Positions 61,029 through 64,000 of a DNA stretch of 64,000 nt are shown here, piece by piece; position 1 is the stretch's first letter, and the number at the start of each line of letters is the position of its first letter. The stretch is from positions 16,524,204 to 16,588,203 of the forward strand of contig CM064681.1 in NCBI GenBank assembly GCA_032717465.1. Direction: 5' to 3'. The position numbers were made by a program, and so were the translations under genes. This DNA comes from Coenobita brevimanus (taxonomy: Eukaryota; Arthropoda; Malacostraca; Decapoda; Coenobitidae). The notes beneath the pieces were generated by a model. It ran no database searches and had not been told where the DNA came from. It saw nothing but the letters and a program-made list of their open reading frames with translations.

Positions 61029-61669
61029 TGTTACAGGCTGCAAGAGCAGTAGTACAGTATAGGAAGGTCGTTGCTCAGTGAGTTGTTCTTCCTAGAGGCA
61101 GCTTTTCAGTGTACAAGAACACAGATCAGCACAGTCATTGAATGTAAACAAACTTCTCACGTTTGTTGACTTTATTTTCCTAATAATTACACTCAATGCT
61201 TGCCAATTTCACTTCACTGTTTCCACAAGTCTAGGAGGTATCCAGTCTGCAACGACACTCAACTGACACTGAACTGAAATCAGACTGAACTGAAAAATCT
61301 TTACTCCCTTCCCCATACTTATGTAAACTTCCTGTATACTAGAATTATCAACTACATTCTCGGGGAAGCAACAGTTTCCAATTCGGAGACATCCAAAATA
61401 TCCATAGTTGTACACTCCAAATTATTTAACATAAGTACAAACTGAGATATAATTACATAATTTAACAAACAGTCACATAAATAAAAATATTAGAGAAAAA
61501 GGGCAAACAAATATTGTATAACTTTACAAAATACCTCTTCTCACAAAAAGTCAGCTAACTGGCAGCTCCGACATGTTGCGAAAAAAAAAAAAAAAAAAAA
61601 AACAAGAATCGTCGGGAATACTCCAACACTACCTAACTACCAAATCCCACATAATAAGTCCTAACCATA
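61029..61669 (-). repeat. 5' LTR of the second gypsy element
   Basis: Aligns with 54811-55441 but differs heavily, including an A-run of about 24 (61578-61601). The exact sense start is uncertain: TATGG at 61669 or TGG at 61667. Confidence 0.75.
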
Positions 61670-61674
61670 TATAC

Positions 61675-62110
61675 TTCTTCAGGTGATTTTCATTGCTAAT
61701 ATACCTCTTCCCTTCTTTTCCACTTTTCACTTGCATAGAGGATGGAAAATTATAATTTGGAGGGGGCTTCCACGAGTTTTCTAATAGTTGTGCTCATGTA
61801 TAATCGTCAACATATTTTCCAGTGTGCAAACCAATGTCATTAACAGAAAAACTACAAACACTAGTTTATGGACTGGTTGAAGGATTTTGACTAATATTGG
61901 TACTAATGTGAGATTTATTAGATTTTACTTTCTGTGGCTGTACTGATTCCTGAAAAGTGTGTGTTGATTCGCTAGGGATGTCTTGTACATTCGACGAATG
62001 TGTAGTAAAACTTGAACTCTCACTAAGATTTGCTTTTTTCTAGCAAGAAGGCCTTAAAAAGTCATCTATAGCTGCCTGCTACCGTTTCTTCTTAGACTTT
62101 TTTGGGAGTA
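61675..62110 (-). pseudogene. hAT-like transposase, N-terminal part
   Basis: Minus strand, 62110 to 61675: a frame with NDIGLHTGKYVDDYT, a TGA, then AQLLENSWKPPPNYNFPS. DIG..V and W.PP.NY.FP are signatures of the region before the TTF-type zinc finger in ZMYM1-like hAT proteins. It lines up with the remainder at 54803-53460 if the gypsy element is removed. Further upstream (KSLRRNGSRQL) is less clear. Confidence 0.65.
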
Positions 62111-62840
62111 GCCTGTAAAGATGAGAATATCATTTGAAGTACTGTATCGCATTTTTGCTTTAACAGATACTCTGAAAAACAATATGTGGGTTACGAACAT
62201 ATTGTATATTTTACTGCAAATTATAATTTCTCAGTTTCTCATCAGTAGGGTCACTGCTTGTATCATTGTTCTCGCTCGCTTCGCTCCCTCGAACACCAAT
62301 TTTAGTCACAGTTTGGACCCCAGACATATGTACCCGAGCAAAAGATTGATCGCATCAGCAAGAAATGGGGGCAGGGGTCGGGAAGAAAAGTCGTAGTACA
62401 GTAGCAAACTTTTTTTTAGATATCTCAGCCAATTTTGAAGTTACAAGAACGATATACATCAATTTGGAAATCGCTTAAAAATCCACAATTATTTTCATTT
62501 CATAGACAACCCGTAATTCCCAATAGTTTTTCCGTTAATCGAGTAAATGATTTTATATAAGGCAGATTAGCGTGACAGCCGGCTGCACAAGAAGTAACAA
62601 TCTAAGATTGCATGAGTAACGCATCAGTATTTTCCAACGAATGCTGAAAGAGTTGGTTTTAGTAAGTGTGAGGGAATATTTTTGGTGTAATCTATTTTTA
62701 TTATTATTATTTTTAGTATTTTCAGGTCAGGATATCAGAGGAAGATGATGAGCCACATGAGACAATATTCAGCACTGCCTGATTTGCTCGCTTGCTCGCT
62801 TGAACACATTCCACACTTTCAGTGTGGACGCCTATTACTA
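62111..62840. other. No gene seen
   Basis: AT-rich DNA, about 730 bp. Contains CTCGCTCGCTTCGCTCCC (62271-62288), which may belong to the 5' end of the hAT transposon, as such GC-rich repeats are common there. No inverted copy of the 52533 end was found. Confidence 0.4.
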
Positions 62841-64000
62841 TCTATCTATCTACTATTGCCAGACGCCTCAATCCCGTTCGGGGTGGCCACAAACAAATCG
62901 CCTCCACGACACCCTGTCCCCCGCCATTTCACTGCCCCGCTCCCAACTCACACCTCCCTCTCTCATATACCTCTCCACCCCATCCCTCCATCTCATCCTC
63001 GGCCTCCCCCTTCCTCTTCCCCCCTCCACCTCACTCACATACACTCTCTTCATCAGTCTTTCACCCTCCATCCTCTCCACATGGCCAAACCACCTCAGTG
63101 TATTCCTCCTAACGCTTCCTATCACATCCACATCCACACCACAACGCTCCTTTATATCCGCATTTGTCAGCCTGTCTCTCCATGTGACTCCACAGGCTCC
63201 TCATAAATAACTCGTTTCCACTGCTCTCACTCTTGACTTGTGTCCTTCCAGCAACCTCAAAGCTTCACTTCCGTACGTTAGAGTTGGTATCACAATACTG
63301 TCATGTAGTAACTTTTTCACTTCCATGCTCACTTCCCTGTTTCTTATCACTGCTTTCAAAGAACCAGCAACCTTTCTTCCCTGCTGTACCCTTTGAAGCA
63401 CTTCACCCTCCAAACCTCCATCCTTACTCATCTCACTACCCAAGTACTTAAACGTACTCACATTTTCCAATTCCTCACCATCCAACCTCGCTGTACATTC
63501 ACTGACTTCACCTCTCTCACAGACCATCACTTTACTCTTCCCTACAGTCACCTTTAGATTCCGTTTCTTACATACTCTCCCAAACTCATCCACCAAGCCT
63601 TGCAGCTCTCCCTCGTCATCACTCAACAACACAGTTTCATCTGCAAACAACAGTACAGGGAGTTTCCAAACACTACCCTCTCTCACCAGGGCCACTCGAA
63701 CATCCACTACCCTACCTTGTACCTCTTTTATTACCCAATCCATGTACAGATTGAACAACCATGGAGACATGACACATCCCTGTTTCAACCCAACCTTCAA
63801 AGAGAAAAATTCACTTAGTTCACCATCCACACGCACTGCAGCCTTAGCACCATCATACATACTTTTCACAGCATTCAACAACTTCCCATCTACTCCATAT
63901 ATTCTTAATACTTTCCACAATCCTTGTCTATCCACCCTGTCATATGCTTTCTCCAAATCCATGAAAGCCGCATACAACTTCTTTCCCTTCTCTAGAAACT
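62841..64000 (-). mobile_element. RTE-G LINE, 3' part, runs off the window
   Basis: A further RTE-like family related to RTE-A. 3' end at a CTAT tail (about 62838-62856). RT frame 63977-63201 and C-terminal frame 63137-62868 (SVRRNTLRWFGHVERMEGER, RGRGRPRMRWRDGVERYM, RRFVCGHPERD), separated by a frameshift between 63201 and 63137. The 5' side lies outside. Confidence 0.83.
63201..63977 (-). CDS. RTE-G reverse transcriptase segment with FADE in place of FADD
   Basis: 258 residues: [19 protein letters not shown] (palm Asp), [20 protein letters not shown] (motif B), LLFADETVLLSDDEGELQ, RNLKVTVGKSKVMV, KYLGSEMSKDGGLEG, IPTLTYGSEALRL. The second Asp of the catalytic pair is Glu (codon at 63636-63638), which should abolish or strongly reduce polymerase activity. 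The right side continues to the window edge in the same style, so the start is not in view. Confidence 0.83.
   Translation of the reverse strand: MYAAFMDLEKAYDRVDRQGLWKVLRIYGVDGKLLNAVKSMYDGAKAAVRVDGELSEFFSLKVGLKQGCVMSPWLFNLYMDWVIKEVQGRVVDVRVALVREGSVWKLPVLLFADETVLLSDDEGELQGLVDEFGRVCKKRNLKVTVGKSKVMVCERGEVSECTARLDGEELENVSTFKYLGSEMSKDGGLEGEVLQRVQQGRKVAGSLKAVIRNREVSMEVKKLLHDSIVIPTLTYGSEALRLLEGHKSRVRAVETSYL

Larger units (their letters stand above)
54811..61669 (-). mobile_element. Second Ty3/gypsy element, minus strand, old, inserted in the hAT
   Basis: Order in sense (from high to low coordinate): 5' LTR 61669-61029, primer site, gag, protease, RT, RNase H, integrase, polypurine tract, 3' LTR 55441-54811. 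This is the usual gypsy order, unlike the element at 33601. Every domain is broken by stops or frameshifts. The LTRs differ at many positions and by indels. The pentamer TATAC lies on both sides (54806-54810 and 61670-61674), a plausible target duplication. Confidence 0.85.

Overview
The window is a eukaryotic repeat landscape. I see no intact host gene, no tRNA or rRNA gene, no CRISPR array and no bacterial operon. It is made of LINE-type retrotransposons (four RTE-like families and one CR1/L2/Jockey-group family), two Ty3/gypsy LTR elements, decayed P-like and hAT-like DNA transposons, two piggyBac-like MITEs and long dinucleotide microsatellites. This mixture suggests an arthropod, most likely a decapod crustacean. 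That is an inference from the repeat content, not an identification.

Layout. Positions 1-16040 and 16041-32980 are two copies of a nearly identical 16.9-kb tandem unit; the first copy starts before the window. In order, each unit holds: the 3' part of an RTE-B element; one end of a P-like transposon; the 5' half of a CR1-like LINE on the minus strand; MITE-1; a second RTE-B piece split by MITE-2; a minus-strand remnant of a gypsy LTR; microsatellites; the 3' half of a CR1-like LINE on the minus strand; the other end of the P-like transposon; a nearly complete CR1-like LINE on the plus strand; a P-transposase fragment on the minus strand; RTE-E on the plus strand; and the 3' end of RTE-A on the minus strand. 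The unit junction at 16038-16041 joins the middle of RTE-A to the middle of RTE-B through a 4-bp microhomology. After 32980 RTE-A continues normally until a gypsy element (33601-40048) interrupts it. Two more RTE-A copies, a full RTE-B element, and a third, more diverged copy of the RTE-B / P-end / CR1 / MITE-1 block (47078-52315) follow. From 52316 a hAT-like transposon (minus strand) is split by a second, older gypsy element (54811-61669, minus), which itself carries a short retroposon. The window ends in the RTE-G family.

Two results stand out. First, the gypsy element at 33601-40048 has the order gag - protease - integrase - reverse transcriptase - RNase H. Integrase before RT is the Ty1/copia-like order that defines the Gmr1 clade of Ty3/gypsy. 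Second, the CR1-like halves are flanked by a perfect 8-bp duplication (GTACTTCT) and inverted CAAGATCTAAAG termini. One old P-like transposon insertion therefore appears to have become the container for almost everything between 25183 and 49152; its shorter version is 8273-18113. A P-transposase C-terminal fragment lies inside it.

How the parts work together: the RTE and CR1 elements encode an apurinic-type endonuclease and an RT for target-primed reverse transcription, and the gypsy elements encode capsid, protease, integrase and RT/RNase H. Nearly all are broken by stops, frameshifts or catalytic changes. The locus is best read as a graveyard of nested insertions later amplified by tandem duplication. 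The large inverted repeats could make double-stranded RNA, but that is a hypothesis.
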